From a bacterium (GTDB lineage: Bacteria > Zhuqueibacterota > Zhuqueibacteria > Residuimicrobiales > Residuimicrobiaceae): 64,000 nucleotides of DNA. The stretch covers positions 131,710-195,709 of the forward strand of contig JAKQNR010000001.1 of assembly GCA_029565685.1 (NCBI GenBank), given 5' to 3'. This document shows, piece by piece, positions 26,062 through 35,255 of the stretch. The notes under the pieces are model-generated. The model searched no databases and was not told the origin of the DNA. It worked only from the letters and a program-made list of their open reading frames with translations. Each line of letters begins with the position of its first letter. Positions within the stretch are counted from its first letter, which is position 1. The position numbers and the translations under genes are program-made.

Positions 26062-26175
26062 CGCCTTTTCACTCCTTTAAACATCTGTTTGCCTAATCAT
26101 ACGGCAAGGATGGAAAAAAGTTTCATGCTAAGCCATCCCTCCTGTCCGGCCATGGCTGCCGCGTGTGGCGTCGAA

Positions 26176-26799
26176 TTACGGCAGCGGCTTGACCTTGATA
26201 TCCTTGTAATAAACCACGCTCTTGGGGTCATGGCCCTGCAGGCAAAAAGTGCCGTGCGAGATTCTGCGGCCAGGCCACTCGGGCCGTTCGACGTTTTCCG
26301 GTTCCGTGTAGTCGACGATCACTTTGCCGTTGGTCTTGACGATGACGTGTTTGTCGCGGACGATGATGTGCTGGGTGAACCATTCGTTGTCTTTGGCCGG
26401 CGCTTCCTTGACGTTAACCACGTCATAGATGCTGCTGGTGCGCTTCCAGTCCGAGTGAGAATTGTTGATCTGCGTCTCATAGCCCAGCGCCGGCCAGCCG
26501 GTCTCCTGCCAGGCGGTATGGAAATAGATGCCCGAATTGGCGCCCGGCTCGGTCTTCACCTGAGCTTTGAACTCGAAATTTTTAAAATCCGCATTATTCA
26601 CCGGTCCCACATAATACAGATGGCTCCTCTCCCCATGCACCACAATCATGCCGTCGCGGACGGTAAACGTACCCGCATTTTCGCTGGCCCGCCAGCCATC
26701 CAGGGTCTTGCCGTCAAAGAGCACGAACCATCCGTCATTGGCGCAGGATTGAAAACCGCACAGCACCACAAGCAGAAAAGCACACATCCACTTTTTCAT
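26176..26799 (-). CDS. DUF1080 (3-keto-disaccharide hydrolase family) lipoprotein
   Basis: A 207-residue lipoprotein (CGFQSC lipobox) with a single DUF1080 concanavalin-like domain: WFVLFDGKTLDGWRA at the start, GANSGIYFHT in the middle, and SVVYYKDIKVKPLP at the end. The Pfam family is named 3-keto-disaccharide hydrolase; members cleave or eliminate glycosides that have first been oxidised at C3 by Gfo/Idh/MocA enzymes. Four such oxidoreductases lie in the next 24 kb. A second DUF1080 protein is at 45812. ATG has GGAG at 7-nt spacing. The exact substrate is unknown. Confidence 0.88.
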   Translation of the reverse strand: MKKWMCAFLLVVLCGFQSCANDGWFVLFDGKTLDGWRASENAGTFTVRDGMIVVHGERSHLYYVGPVNNADFKNFEFKAQVKTEPGANSGIYFHTAWQETGWPALGYETQINNSHSDWKRTSSIYDVVNVKEAPAKDNEWFTQHIIVRDKHVIVKTNGKVIVDYTEPENVERPEWPGRRISHGTFCLQGHDPKSVVYYKDIKVKPLP

Positions 26800-26955
26800 A
26801 CGTTTCTCCGGTTAGTTTGTCTACGGTGCATTTACAGCGGGCGCGTCTCTTGCTGAAACCGTTACGGTGGAAACCGCGATAGCGACATTTTTATCTGCCG
26901 CCAAAGCAGTATACGGTGGTGGACGAGCTCACGCTGATGTCAAACATTATTTATT

Positions 26956-27183
26956 CTATTTTAGCAATAGAGCCCTTTTCATCGATTGAAAAGTCCCCGC
27001 TTCGAGACGATAATGATAGATGCCGCTTGACAATCCAGAAGCATTCCATCTGATCGTTCGATGCCCTGCCGCCTGCATGCCATCCAGAAGAGTCGCTACT
27101 TCACGACCTTTCACATCAAAGATTTTTAATCTGGCGCAGCTTTCAATGGGAAAAAAGAATTCAATCGTTGGAGCAGAACACGA
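26956..27183 (-). pseudogene. Remnant of a T9SS-sorted protein (C-terminal domain only)
   Basis: About 75 codons match a sorting domain: APTIEFFFPIESCARLKIFD, then VKGREVATLLDGMQAAGHRT, then SSGIYHYRLEAGTFQSMKRA, ending LLLK. The usual NFPNPFNP opening and any functional domain are missing. Just upstream in the same frame the sequence becomes a copy of the interspersed repeat described at 27165. It looks like the 3' end of a surface-protein gene whose body has been lost. Confidence 0.65.
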
Positions 27184-27236
27184 TTTGAAGAAAACGAATC
27201 GCCTCGAATACAACAAATAAATTGCCGGCATCCCGA
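27165..27236 (-). repeat. Interspersed repeat, partial copy fused to the gene remnant
   Basis: On the minus strand this starts GATGCCGGCAATTTATTTG and continues ...GAGGCGATTCG-TTTTCTTCA, aligning with the starts of the copies ending at 27524 and 41895. It begins about 293 bp after the start of the neighbouring copy, as if the unit were tandemly repeated. Confidence 0.55.
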
Positions 27237-27524
27237 TTTTATCTTTCCGGGCCCGCAGCCCCATGTTCTGAAAAGTTTAAGCCAGCTGCAAACGGCGAGG
27301 AATCTACCGACGAATTGCTCTTCTTCCTTTGAGTGGTTCGGTTCGTCGCTAGATCCTTCGGCGCTCAAAATATGCAAACAGACACTTTATTCCCTTGTCT
27401 TGCGCCTCAGGATGACAAAATGGTGAAAATGGCAATTAATTAATTCAATGCTGTATTGTGTCCTGTCGTTTAGATCTAAAAAAACAGAACATCGCCGTGG
27501 ATGCGACAAATAAAATGCCGGAAT
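27237..27524 (-). repeat. Interspersed ~295-bp repeat, copy A
   Basis: This intergenic element is read on the minus strand. In order it holds CCGGCATTTTATTTG, a T-rich block GATGTTCTGTTTTTTTAGA, TTTTGTCATCCTGAGGCGCA, the best conserved block GAGCGCCGAAGGATCTAGCG, and TTCCTCGCC. Copy B (41588-41895) has the same blocks in the same order. It starts 26 nt beyond the stop codon of the DUF6807 gene. The stretch 26800-27549 otherwise holds only the sorting-domain remnant. Confidence 0.65.
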
Positions 27525-27549
27525 AATTATTTTTCCTCTCTTCGCACTA

Positions 27550-28473
27550 TTATCGCGATGCACTGCCCGCAGCGTTTATCCATTGCTCATACAACTCACC
27601 GATGCCGGCCGTCTGGGTGTCGCCGCTGTGAACGACCACGCGATAGCGAACCGTCAGGGAATCGCCTCGTTTGATGGAAAATCCCGCTTCGGTCAGCCAG
27701 TACATGGGCGTGGGCGAGAAAAAGCCGTAATCGCGGGTGAACCAGGGGCTGGGATGCCAGGGATTTTGCGGTGAATCGAAAATAGCCAGTCCCTCCACCC
27801 CTTCACAGCGGCGGCCGCTGTAATCGCACCAGGGAGACGGTACGCCGTAGGTGTTTTTCTCGCCACGGGCGTCCTGTGCATTTCGTAGCACGCCGCCGCT
27901 CTGCACCGAAAGCTCCGGCGCCATGCGTGCGGAGAACAGCGAGTGGTTGGTTTTTTCGATGTGAATATCCACCAGGGCGTCCAAGGTGATCGCCACATCG
28001 ATGAATCGCAACGAGGCCGAGGGGGCGGAAAAGGTCAGCATTCGGCGGTCGCGCAGAATCGGCGCCTCGCCCGGCCGCTGCCAGTCGCAGGTGTCCTGCA
28101 ACACGATGCGCTCCGGCCCTGCGTACACCAGTCGCGGCCCGCGTGAGACGATCTGGCCCTGTTCGTTGCCCTCCTGCCAGTAGTTGCCTCCATTCACTTT
28201 ATCGCAGCCGAAGAACAGAGAGCGATGATGGGGATAGGGCGTCTCGCACTCTGCGGTGAGAGAGTGTCCTGACAACGGACCGTTCACCGGATAAAAATAA
28301 GGATATTTTTGTCCGCCGCCGAAGCGGTAAACCGTAAACACCCTGTCGTCGATTCGAATGATCCAGCGGTCATCCAGCCGTTCCGCGCTCAACGCCAGGT
28401 TCTGCGCCGCCAGGCCGGTTGCCCACACCACGGCCAGCATCATGGCCCCGATATACCATCTCACTCTATTCAT
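27550..28473 (-). CDS. DUF6807 (PmoA-like) secreted protein
   Basis: A 307-residue exported protein matching the DUF6807/PmoA-like family: FGGGQKYPYFYPVNGPLSGH, ECETPYPHHRSLFFGCDKVN, DYSGRRCEGVEGLAIFDSPQ and WFTRDYGFFSPTPMYW. The family is frequent next to Gfo/Idh/MocA and sugar-isomerase genes in Planctomycetes, Bacteroidota and KSB1, where a role in carbohydrate processing is suspected; the reaction is not known to me. The signal peptide ends near GLAAQN. The ATG at 28473 is chosen because AGGGAG lies just before it; a longer in-frame reading lacks a signal peptide. The gap to the upstream oxidoreductase gene is 44 nt. Confidence 0.8.
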   Translation of the reverse strand: MNRVRWYIGAMMLAVVWATGLAAQNLALSAERLDDRWIIRIDDRVFTVYRFGGGQKYPYFYPVNGPLSGHSLTAECETPYPHHRSLFFGCDKVNGGNYWQEGNEQGQIVSRGPRLVYAGPERIVLQDTCDWQRPGEAPILRDRRMLTFSAPSASLRFIDVAITLDALVDIHIEKTNHSLFSARMAPELSVQSGGVLRNAQDARGEKNTYGVPSPWCDYSGRRCEGVEGLAIFDSPQNPWHPSPWFTRDYGFFSPTPMYWLTEAGFSIKRGDSLTVRYRVVVHSGDTQTAGIGELYEQWINAAGSASR

Positions 28474-28517
28474 TCTCTCCCTCGCTGTTATCCGTCGATC
28501 GCCTGCAAACGTATCGG

Positions 28518-29897
28518 CTAAAGCTGATACGGCGCACGCTGCGGCCGGCTGATCATGGCGTTGGCCTCGTCGTCGTTTTTGAACCGCTCCAGGATCGGGT
28601 CCCAGTATACTTTGCGTTTTAATTTCATGGCGATGTGGCCCACAAGGCATACGCTGGTGGACCGGTGCCCCACCTCAACCGGAGAGATAGTCAGCTGTCG
28701 CGATCGGATGCATTCCAGCCAATTGCCGTGCTGATCGCGGCTGCGGATCAGGTTGATTTCGTTGGGACCGATCTTGGATTCCAGAATCTTGGCATCGCTG
28801 GCAGACAGCGCTTTTTCTTTTTTCGCATTGGCCACCGGATCCGAGGCGGTTACCGAATAGTTGCCGCGGGTCACAAAGATCCAGCCCTCGCTCCCCTCGA
28901 ACCGGACGCCGATGGGCAGCTCATCGCTCACTTGGACGCGAACGTCGTTGGGATAGCGCATTTCGATTCTGTACTTGCCATGCACATCCCACAGTCCGCG
29001 AGTGGGGAACTCGGCCCACGCCTCCACCTCCAGGGGGCCGGAAAATTCCGTGCCCAGTCCCCAGTGGGCGATATCGAAATGATGCACGCCCCAGCCGGTG
29101 ATCATGCCGGCGCCGAACTGCTCGCAGCGCAGCCAGCCTGGCCGGGAATAATCGTTCTGTGGATGCACCCGCTTTTCGGTGTAATAAACCCACGGCGTGG
29201 AACCCAGCCACTTTTCGTAATTCAAATTGGCCGGAATGGGCATCTCGGGCTGTTCCTCGCCGCTGGGATCAGTGGGCAGCCCGATTTGCACTGTATGCAC
29301 CCGGCCGATGCGGCCGTTGCGCACCAGCTCAGCGGCAATGCGAAAATGATCGATAGAGCGCTGTTGGGTGCCCAGCTGAAAAACAATGCCGCAGCGGTGC
29401 ACCATATCGCTCATCGCCCGCCCCTCGGCGATGGTCAACGTAGCCGGCTTTTGCAGGTAGACATGTTTGCCCGCCTTGGCCGCTTCAATGGCCGGTTTGG
29501 CGTGCCAATGGTCCGGCGTGCTGATCACTACCGCATCGATATCCGGGCTCTTGAGCAGTGCCTCGTAATCCGCATAGGTGCGAACCTTCAGATTCACTCC
29601 CTTCTTGGCATAATTGGTTTCCACAAACGCCTGGCCCTGCTGCAGACGTTTGGAATCCAGATCGCAGACCGCGACCACGCGCGCCTGATCAAACGCCATG
29701 ATCTCCGGCAGATCATGTTCTCGGGAGATGCGCCCCACTCCGATGGCGCCGATCTGAATGCGATTGCTCGGCGCCTGAGCGCCGAATACCGAAGCGGGCA
29801 CAATGGAAGGCGCGGCGAACGCCGCCGCACCTGTCAACAGGCTGGTCTTGAAAAACCGCCGACGGCTTGGTTCTGTGGAAAAATTTGTTTTCGGCAT
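28518..29897 (-). CDS. Tat-exported Gfo/Idh/MocA oxidoreductase
   Basis: A 459-residue NAD(P)-dependent sugar oxidoreductase-like protein. It has a twin-arginine signal (SRRRFFKTSLLTGAAAFAAP), a Rossmann fold (IGAIGVGRISREHD, VVAVCDLDSKR), VVISTPDHWHAKPAI and the active-site region VYLQKPATLTIAEG, where the usual EKP is QKP. A dimeric beta-sheet domain follows. Tat export implies that it folds with its cofactor in the cytoplasm and works outside it, as in glucose-fructose oxidoreductase. Likely role: oxidation of a sugar or glycoside, possibly at C3. It lies between the DUF6807 gene and a GH78-like gene, all on one strand with gaps of 44 nt. ATG has GGGAG upstream. Confidence 0.9.
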   Translation of the reverse strand: MPKTNFSTEPSRRRFFKTSLLTGAAAFAAPSIVPASVFGAQAPSNRIQIGAIGVGRISREHDLPEIMAFDQARVVAVCDLDSKRLQQGQAFVETNYAKKGVNLKVRTYADYEALLKSPDIDAVVISTPDHWHAKPAIEAAKAGKHVYLQKPATLTIAEGRAMSDMVHRCGIVFQLGTQQRSIDHFRIAAELVRNGRIGRVHTVQIGLPTDPSGEEQPEMPIPANLNYEKWLGSTPWVYYTEKRVHPQNDYSRPGWLRCEQFGAGMITGWGVHHFDIAHWGLGTEFSGPLEVEAWAEFPTRGLWDVHGKYRIEMRYPNDVRVQVSDELPIGVRFEGSEGWIFVTRGNYSVTASDPVANAKKEKALSASDAKILESKIGPNEINLIRSRDQHGNWLECIRSRQLTISPVEVGHRSTSVCLVGHIAMKLKRKVYWDPILERFKNDDEANAMISRPQRAPYQL

Positions 29898-29941
29898 GAG
29901 CGTCTCCCATGTTTGATAAACAAAAGTTTCGTTCCATAGAG

Positions 29942-32164
29942 CTAATTGATTTGAAAGAAATAAGAACCTGAGGCCAAATCGAGAACCACACAACCATCCT
30001 GCAGCCGACTAAAGACCACGTGGGGATTTTTCGCCAGCGGGCGATCTCCCTCGCGAACAGCGGCGATGTCCGTCACCGGCAGATGCAGCTCGCCGGTCAT
30101 GCCAGCCGGCAACGTCAGCCGCAAACGCCGACCGGCCGCGGATTGCTCGACGCGCAGCGTCACAGGCCCGCGCAGGGTCGGATGTTTGATCTCGGCAAAC
30201 TCGAGATTCCCGATCTGCGGCTTGATCCGCATTCTGGCGCATCCGGGCTGCAACGGTTCCAGCCCCATCAATCCCCGGGGAATGATATTGGCCGGCGCTG
30301 CGCCCCAGGCATGATTCCAGTCCTGATTCTCTTTGTATTTGTTATCCCAGGCCTCGGTTGTAATCGTACTTTTCACGTTATAGATCATGTGCGCCCAACT
30401 GCGGTCATGGGTGGCGGTCATCAATGAGAGCGCATACTCTGATTCCCCCTCCTGATACAGTGCATCCAGCAGATGCTGACTGCCGTAGACGCTGCAGGCC
30501 ATGCCTCTGGATTTGATAAAGGCGACGATCCGCGCCGACTGCGCAGCCGGCGCCAGGCCGAAGGCCAGGGGGAAAAAATTCGCATGCAAGGCGGAATGGC
30601 TGCTGCCTTCGCTGTCGCGATAAACGCCCTTTTCCGTGTCATAAAAAACGGTCTGAAAAGAGCGATAAACCCTGTCGGCGCGCTGCCGCCAGAGGGGCGC
30701 CTCCTCCGGCCGTTCCGCCGCCAGGCTGATGGCCTCCATCAATCGCAGGGTATGATAATGAAAGGCGTTGGCCACGGCATTCACCGGCCGCATGTCATAC
30801 CCATCCCGCTCGCCGTAGCGATCTGCATGGGTAAAGCTGGCAGGCGGCCAATCGACCAGAATGCGCGGCGGTGAGGTAAGATTCAGCGACCGTAAAAATG
30901 GCGGCGTCATTCTGGCGCTGTCCTCGACGATGAGTCCATCTTCCCGGCTCAACCCCAGCAGCGTTTTTGCGGCCAGATCTTCATAATGGCGGATCAGCAG
31001 TTCAGGATTGCCGGTGTAGAGATAGTCCTTCCAGGCCATCAGCACCATATGCATCTGCCATTCCGCCGGCCAGGTGGGATGGCGAAACAGATACTCGATC
31101 GTATGCCGCGCCAGGCTGTATTCCGCATCCACGCAGTAATGGCTCAGCTGATTGATATAGGCGTCGCCTTCATAGGGGATCCGCTCACGGTCTCCGTCCA
31201 CATAGACGCCGAGAAAACTGGTGGCCTTGATCGAGTATTTACACAGATCCCAGACATCATTCAAAATTTGGTTCGAGCAGCGAAAGGAGGAGGCGCTTTC
31301 GTCAAAGGGATAATGAACCGCCAGCTGCTGAACATGATCAGGGGACAGAACGCCGCTGACGTTTTCCAACTCGCAGTAGCGGAACGGCATCACCTCCCCC
31401 ATCTCCGGCGGCATAAGCACCGCATCGCCGCTGGTGTTGCGGCGATCAGGAGGAATTTTTAAGATCTGCGGCGAACCGTCCAGCGGCATAGGCTGGGTCC
31501 AGGTGCGGCATCTTCTGGCGCCGCCCGGATTGGCATCGATTCTCCCCTCTTGGGTCAGTGCTTCGCCCAGCCGCACCCGCCATGGCGACTGCCTGTGCTC
31601 CAACGCCTCTATGCGAAGGGTAGCGAACGCGGCGCGGCCGAAATCGATAAAATAGCTGCCTGGTCGGATCTCTTTCATCGACGCCGGCGCAATGGAAACT
31701 TGCTGCAACGGCAGCCGGTTGTACCAAACCCGATTGTCCGTCGCATAGGGATCCGTTGAATCGGTGAAACGAATTTTTTGCACATTAGAATAAGGGGAGG
31801 GCTTTCCATCGCCGCACCAAATGCGGACGCGCCAATAATAATCGCGATCCGGCGCCAGAGAACCGCCGGCAAAGGGCACATCCACTGACTGATCTGAGGC
31901 CACTTTTCCCGAATCCCACACGTCGCCGCGTTCTTTTTCCGCCAGAACGCGGGAGGCGGAGATGATGATCTGATAGGCGGTCTGACGGACGCCGTTCCGG
32001 CTCGATGGGATTCGCCAGGAAAACTCGGGAGACAAATCCGTCAAAAGCGTTTGCTCAGGATGCAGCAGCAATTCACAGCGCAGCGCTCCGGGTGGATTTT
32101 CTGCACAGGCCAGAGGCGCGAGAAAAAAAATAAAAAATCCTATACAGGATTTAGCTAGATACAT
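29942..32164 (-). CDS. Secreted GH78-type alpha-L-rhamnosidase-like protein
   Basis: A 740-residue exported protein (signal peptide ending FLAPLACA). Its N-terminal beta-sandwich has the family start ALRCELLLHPEQTLLTDLSP and WDSGKVASDQSVDV. The (alpha/alpha)6 barrel carries GDRERIPYEGDAYINQLSHY (candidate catalytic Glu), WQMHMVLMAWKDYLYTGN and STITTEAWDNKYKENQDWNH, and a C-terminal sandwich closes the protein. It is much shorter than the GH78 enzyme at 20001 because it lacks one sandwich and the two add-on domains, and it belongs to another subgroup, so the released sugar may not be rhamnose. ATG 32164 has GGGA upstream; an ATG at 32185 is also possible. It is divergent from the fucokinase gene. 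Confidence 0.82.
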   Translation of the reverse strand: MYLAKSCIGFFIFFLAPLACAENPPGALRCELLLHPEQTLLTDLSPEFSWRIPSSRNGVRQTAYQIIISASRVLAEKERGDVWDSGKVASDQSVDVPFAGGSLAPDRDYYWRVRIWCGDGKPSPYSNVQKIRFTDSTDPYATDNRVWYNRLPLQQVSIAPASMKEIRPGSYFIDFGRAAFATLRIEALEHRQSPWRVRLGEALTQEGRIDANPGGARRCRTWTQPMPLDGSPQILKIPPDRRNTSGDAVLMPPEMGEVMPFRYCELENVSGVLSPDHVQQLAVHYPFDESASSFRCSNQILNDVWDLCKYSIKATSFLGVYVDGDRERIPYEGDAYINQLSHYCVDAEYSLARHTIEYLFRHPTWPAEWQMHMVLMAWKDYLYTGNPELLIRHYEDLAAKTLLGLSREDGLIVEDSARMTPPFLRSLNLTSPPRILVDWPPASFTHADRYGERDGYDMRPVNAVANAFHYHTLRLMEAISLAAERPEEAPLWRQRADRVYRSFQTVFYDTEKGVYRDSEGSSHSALHANFFPLAFGLAPAAQSARIVAFIKSRGMACSVYGSQHLLDALYQEGESEYALSLMTATHDRSWAHMIYNVKSTITTEAWDNKYKENQDWNHAWGAAPANIIPRGLMGLEPLQPGCARMRIKPQIGNLEFAEIKHPTLRGPVTLRVEQSAAGRRLRLTLPAGMTGELHLPVTDIAAVREGDRPLAKNPHVVFSRLQDGCVVLDLASGSYFFQIN

Positions 32165-32257
32165 CCTGAAGATTCCCGTTTGCATTCAATAGGATACTTT
32201 TGAGCAAATTAAGATTTTTTGAACTGATACGCAAGTTATTTTCAGTGCAAACACCGC

Positions 32258-32286
32258 TTGCATTTTTGCCTAATTTGTGCAATATT
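32258..32286 (+). promoter_or_regulatory. Possible promoter of the fucokinase gene
   Basis: TTGCAT and AATATT are separated by 17 bases, 35 nt before the ATG. The -10 is imperfect, but the -35 matches other promoters in the window. Confidence 0.35.
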
Positions 32287-32320
32287 GGCTCCAAGCATTC
32301 AACCTTCACAGGAAATAAAC

Positions 32321-35233
32321 ATGAGACCGTTTGATCTGTGCATTTTATCCGCTGCCAATGAAACCCAGGCGCAAGGGTATCGCACCCGGCTGAACTGGCG
32401 CAAACAACAAGGACTTTATCCGCATACCGATTTTATGGTTCTGGCGGATCCGGACGGCAGGCGCATCGGTTCAGGAGGAAGCACGCTGTTCATCCTGCGC
32501 CGCCTTTATGAGTTATCAGGAGAAAATTTTTCCGCCGCGTTTTCCCGCAAACGCATCCTCATCATCCACTCCGGAGGAGACAGCAGGCGCTTGCCGGCCT
32601 ACGCCGCGTGCGGCAAAATATTCACCCCCCTGCCCACCCGTCAGCCAGCCTGCCTTTTCGACATCGCCATGAACGCCTATGCGGCCTTGCCGTTCAATCC
32701 CGATGGTCAGATTATCATCGCTTCCGGGGACGTACTGCTGAGTTTTTCAGCAGAACAACTCCACTTTGCCGACCGGGGCATTACTGGCATCGCCTATCCG
32801 GACGACGCTCGGGTGGCAGGCCGCCACGGTGTGTTTGTTCCCAGTCGGCAGGACTATCAGAGTCCCGTGCCGGTGAAGGATTTCCTGCAAAAACCCTCGA
32901 ACGAAGAGCTGGTCAACGCGCGCGCATTGGATTATCATCAACGGGCCTGGGTGGACACCGGCATCGTACATCTGGCGCCGGACGCGGTGGAAGCCTTGCT
33001 CCAATGCCATGGATTGCTGGCGTACACCCTCAAGGAAAAAAACGAGCTCAATCTATATCAAGAGATCCCCTTTGCCCTGCTCGGCAAGAAAACCTTGCAT
33101 GACAGCGGCCGGCTGCAAGCGCTTGCCTTTCACGTGTGTCTGCTTGCCTACTGCGGTTTTTTTCACATCGGCCGCAGCCGCGAGTTCCTCTATAACCTGT
33201 ACACTCTGACCCAAGCCGGTGCGTTGCATGGTTTCGAAAACGGCGTCCGTTCCAATGCGGCGGACTATCCACAATTTAAAGAAGCGTACATTTTTCATTC
33301 TCTTATCGACACGCACCGCGTAAGGATATCCCGTCCGGTGCTCATCGAGAATTGCCATCTACGCCATTCGATTGAGCTGGAAGGCGACAACATCGTTACC
33401 AATCTCAGTTCAACAACCGGCCCTGTAAAGTTGGAGGCGGATCTCGGCCTCACCCTTCTACCCCTGAAACGCCGACGATGGACCGCCCTGCTCTATGGAT
33501 TGGCGGATCATTTTAAAACCGGCGTCCAGCCGGAGAACAATCTGTTCATGAATCAACCGATCGCAGAATGGCTGCAGCAGCGTTCTGTGGATGAACGGGC
33601 GCTCTGGCCAAAAGGACCCTGTGGCGATCTGTGGAATGCACAGTTATTTCCCATCTGCTCGAATCCAGCCGCCGCATCTCAGCTGGTGCAATCGCTTCAG
33701 TCCGCGGACCGTTGTCCGCAAAAATGGCTCGCTGCTGAACGCAGATCCCTGCACTGGATTCTGCAGCAAGTGGATCATCGCTCCCTGCTGCAGCAGGAGG
33801 AAACGATCGAAAAAGCCGCTACCCTGCGAAATCTGCGACAGGTTTTGACGTCGGACTCTAACTGGACAGCGGCGGGACTGCTCGGGCTGTGCACGGATGA
33901 ACGGGCGCCGTCCCTCCTGGCCTTTGAATTGGACAAACTGACCAAACAGAACCCTGATCTGTTGTTTCTCAGCCGATTGTACTATCTGCGATCACGACTG
34001 GTGCGTCCGACGCCTGGCGCTGGCCCCGCGTCGCAGGCTGAAGCGGATCGCTGGTTGGATTTGGCTTTTTCCACCATCCGCCGAGCGGTGGGCAAGAGCG
34101 TCCATGATGTGCCGGCGCAAAGCCACAGCGGCATCGCCATCCGCTCCGACGAAGTGGTGTGGGCCTGTTCGCCGGCCCGGTTGGACTTTGCCGGCGGCTG
34201 GTCTGACACGCCGCCCTATTGCATGGAGCAAGGCGGCGCGGTTCTCAACGCCGCGGTTCGGTTGAACGGCCAGTATCCGATCCAGGTCATCGCCAAAGTT
34301 CTCCGCCAGCCCGTCATCCGCATCAACTCCATCGATCTGGGCGCCAGCGCCGTGGTGAAAGATCTGGCGCAACTGCGTGATTTTACCGATCCCTCGGATT
34401 GGCTGTCCTTGCCCAAAGCGGCTCTGATCGCGGCCGGCATTTTCTCCGGCAAAGAACGCACCTCCTTGAGCGCTCTCTTGAAAAAATTCGGCGGCGGCAT
34501 CGATCTGACGCTTTTCAGCGCTCTGCCGGCGGGTTCCGGCCTCGGCGCCTCCAGCATCCTCGGCGCTGCCACCATCGCTGCGCTCTCGCGCACCTTTGGC
34601 CTGACCCTGAGCCAGGCCGATCTGTTTCAGCGCACCAGTTACCTGGAACAGCTCATGACCACCGGCGGCGGCTGGCAGGACCAGATCGGCGGCGTGGTCG
34701 GCGGGGTCAAACTAATCCAGACACCGGCCGGATATGACCAAACGCCCACCCTGTCCTGGACGCAACTGGACGAAGAGAGCAAAGAACACACCCTGCTCTA
34801 TTACACCGGTCTGCGCAGGATGGCCAAGAACATTCTCCGCCAGGTCGTCAGCCGTTATCTCGACCGCGATCCGGAAGCGTTGAGAGTTCTCGCCCGGCTG
34901 AAATCACTGGCGCTGGAAATGAAGAGCGCGTTGGACCATCGGCAGGTTGAAAAATTCGGAAAGCTCATAGGACAGGTGTGGGAATGCAACAAGCAATTGG
35001 ATCAAGGTTCTTCGACAGAGATGATCGAGGCATTGATCAGGCAGGTGAATCCGCACGTCCATGGCGTCAAGCTGTTAGGGGCAGGCGGCGGAGGTTTTTT
35101 ACTGATGGTCGCCAAAAGCCGGCGCGATTGTGAACTCTTACGACAGAACCTGACCCAAAATCCTCCCAACACACGCGCCCGGTTTTTCGATTTTGAAGTG
35201 GACGGCGGCGGGCTCAAAGTGAATGTGCTCTGA
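32321..35233 (+). CDS. Fkp-like L-fucokinase / GDP-fucose pyrophosphorylase
   Basis: A 970-residue cytoplasmic protein with the layout of bifunctional Fkp (about 950 residues). The N-terminal nucleotidyltransferase/fucokinase domain has LSAANETQAQGYRTRLNWRK, RRIGSGGSTLFILRRL and HSGGDSRRLPAYAACGKIFT. The C-terminal GHMP kinase domain has ACSPARLDFAGGWSDTPPYC, the ATP loop LPAGSGLGASSILGAA and the last motif LLGAGGGGFLLMVA. Fkp phosphorylates L-fucose and makes GDP-fucose, used to decorate surface glycans; the neighbouring glycosidases could supply the sugar. Single-function fucokinases share much of this sequence, so the second activity needs testing. ATG has AGGAAATAAAC upstream. It ends 22 nt from a convergent gene with no terminator between. 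Confidence 0.85.
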   Translation: MRPFDLCILSAANETQAQGYRTRLNWRKQQGLYPHTDFMVLADPDGRRIGSGGSTLFILRRLYELSGENFSAAFSRKRILIIHSGGDSRRLPAYAACGKIFTPLPTRQPACLFDIAMNAYAALPFNPDGQIIIASGDVLLSFSAEQLHFADRGITGIAYPDDARVAGRHGVFVPSRQDYQSPVPVKDFLQKPSNEELVNARALDYHQRAWVDTGIVHLAPDAVEALLQCHGLLAYTLKEKNELNLYQEIPFALLGKKTLHDSGRLQALAFHVCLLAYCGFFHIGRSREFLYNLYTLTQAGALHGFENGVRSNAADYPQFKEAYIFHSLIDTHRVRISRPVLIENCHLRHSIELEGDNIVTNLSSTTGPVKLEADLGLTLLPLKRRRWTALLYGLADHFKTGVQPENNLFMNQPIAEWLQQRSVDERALWPKGPCGDLWNAQLFPICSNPAAASQLVQSLQSADRCPQKWLAAERRSLHWILQQVDHRSLLQQEETIEKAATLRNLRQVLTSDSNWTAAGLLGLCTDERAPSLLAFELDKLTKQNPDLLFLSRLYYLRSRLVRPTPGAGPASQAEADRWLDLAFSTIRRAVGKSVHDVPAQSHSGIAIRSDEVVWACSPARLDFAGGWSDTPPYCMEQGGAVLNAAVRLNGQYPIQVIAKVLRQPVIRINSIDLGASAVVKDLAQLRDFTDPSDWLSLPKAALIAAGIFSGKERTSLSALLKKFGGGIDLTLFSALPAGSGLGASSILGAATIAALSRTFGLTLSQADLFQRTSYLEQLMTTGGGWQDQIGGVVGGVKLIQTPAGYDQTPTLSWTQLDEESKEHTLLYYTGLRRMAKNILRQVVSRYLDRDPEALRVLARLKSLALEMKSALDHRQVEKFGKLIGQVWECNKQLDQGSSTEMIEALIRQVNPHVHGVKLLGAGGGGFLLMVAKSRRDCELLRQNLTQNPPNTRARFFDFEVDGGGLKVNVL

Positions 35234-35255
35234 TCCTCTCACCGCCGCGTCGGGA

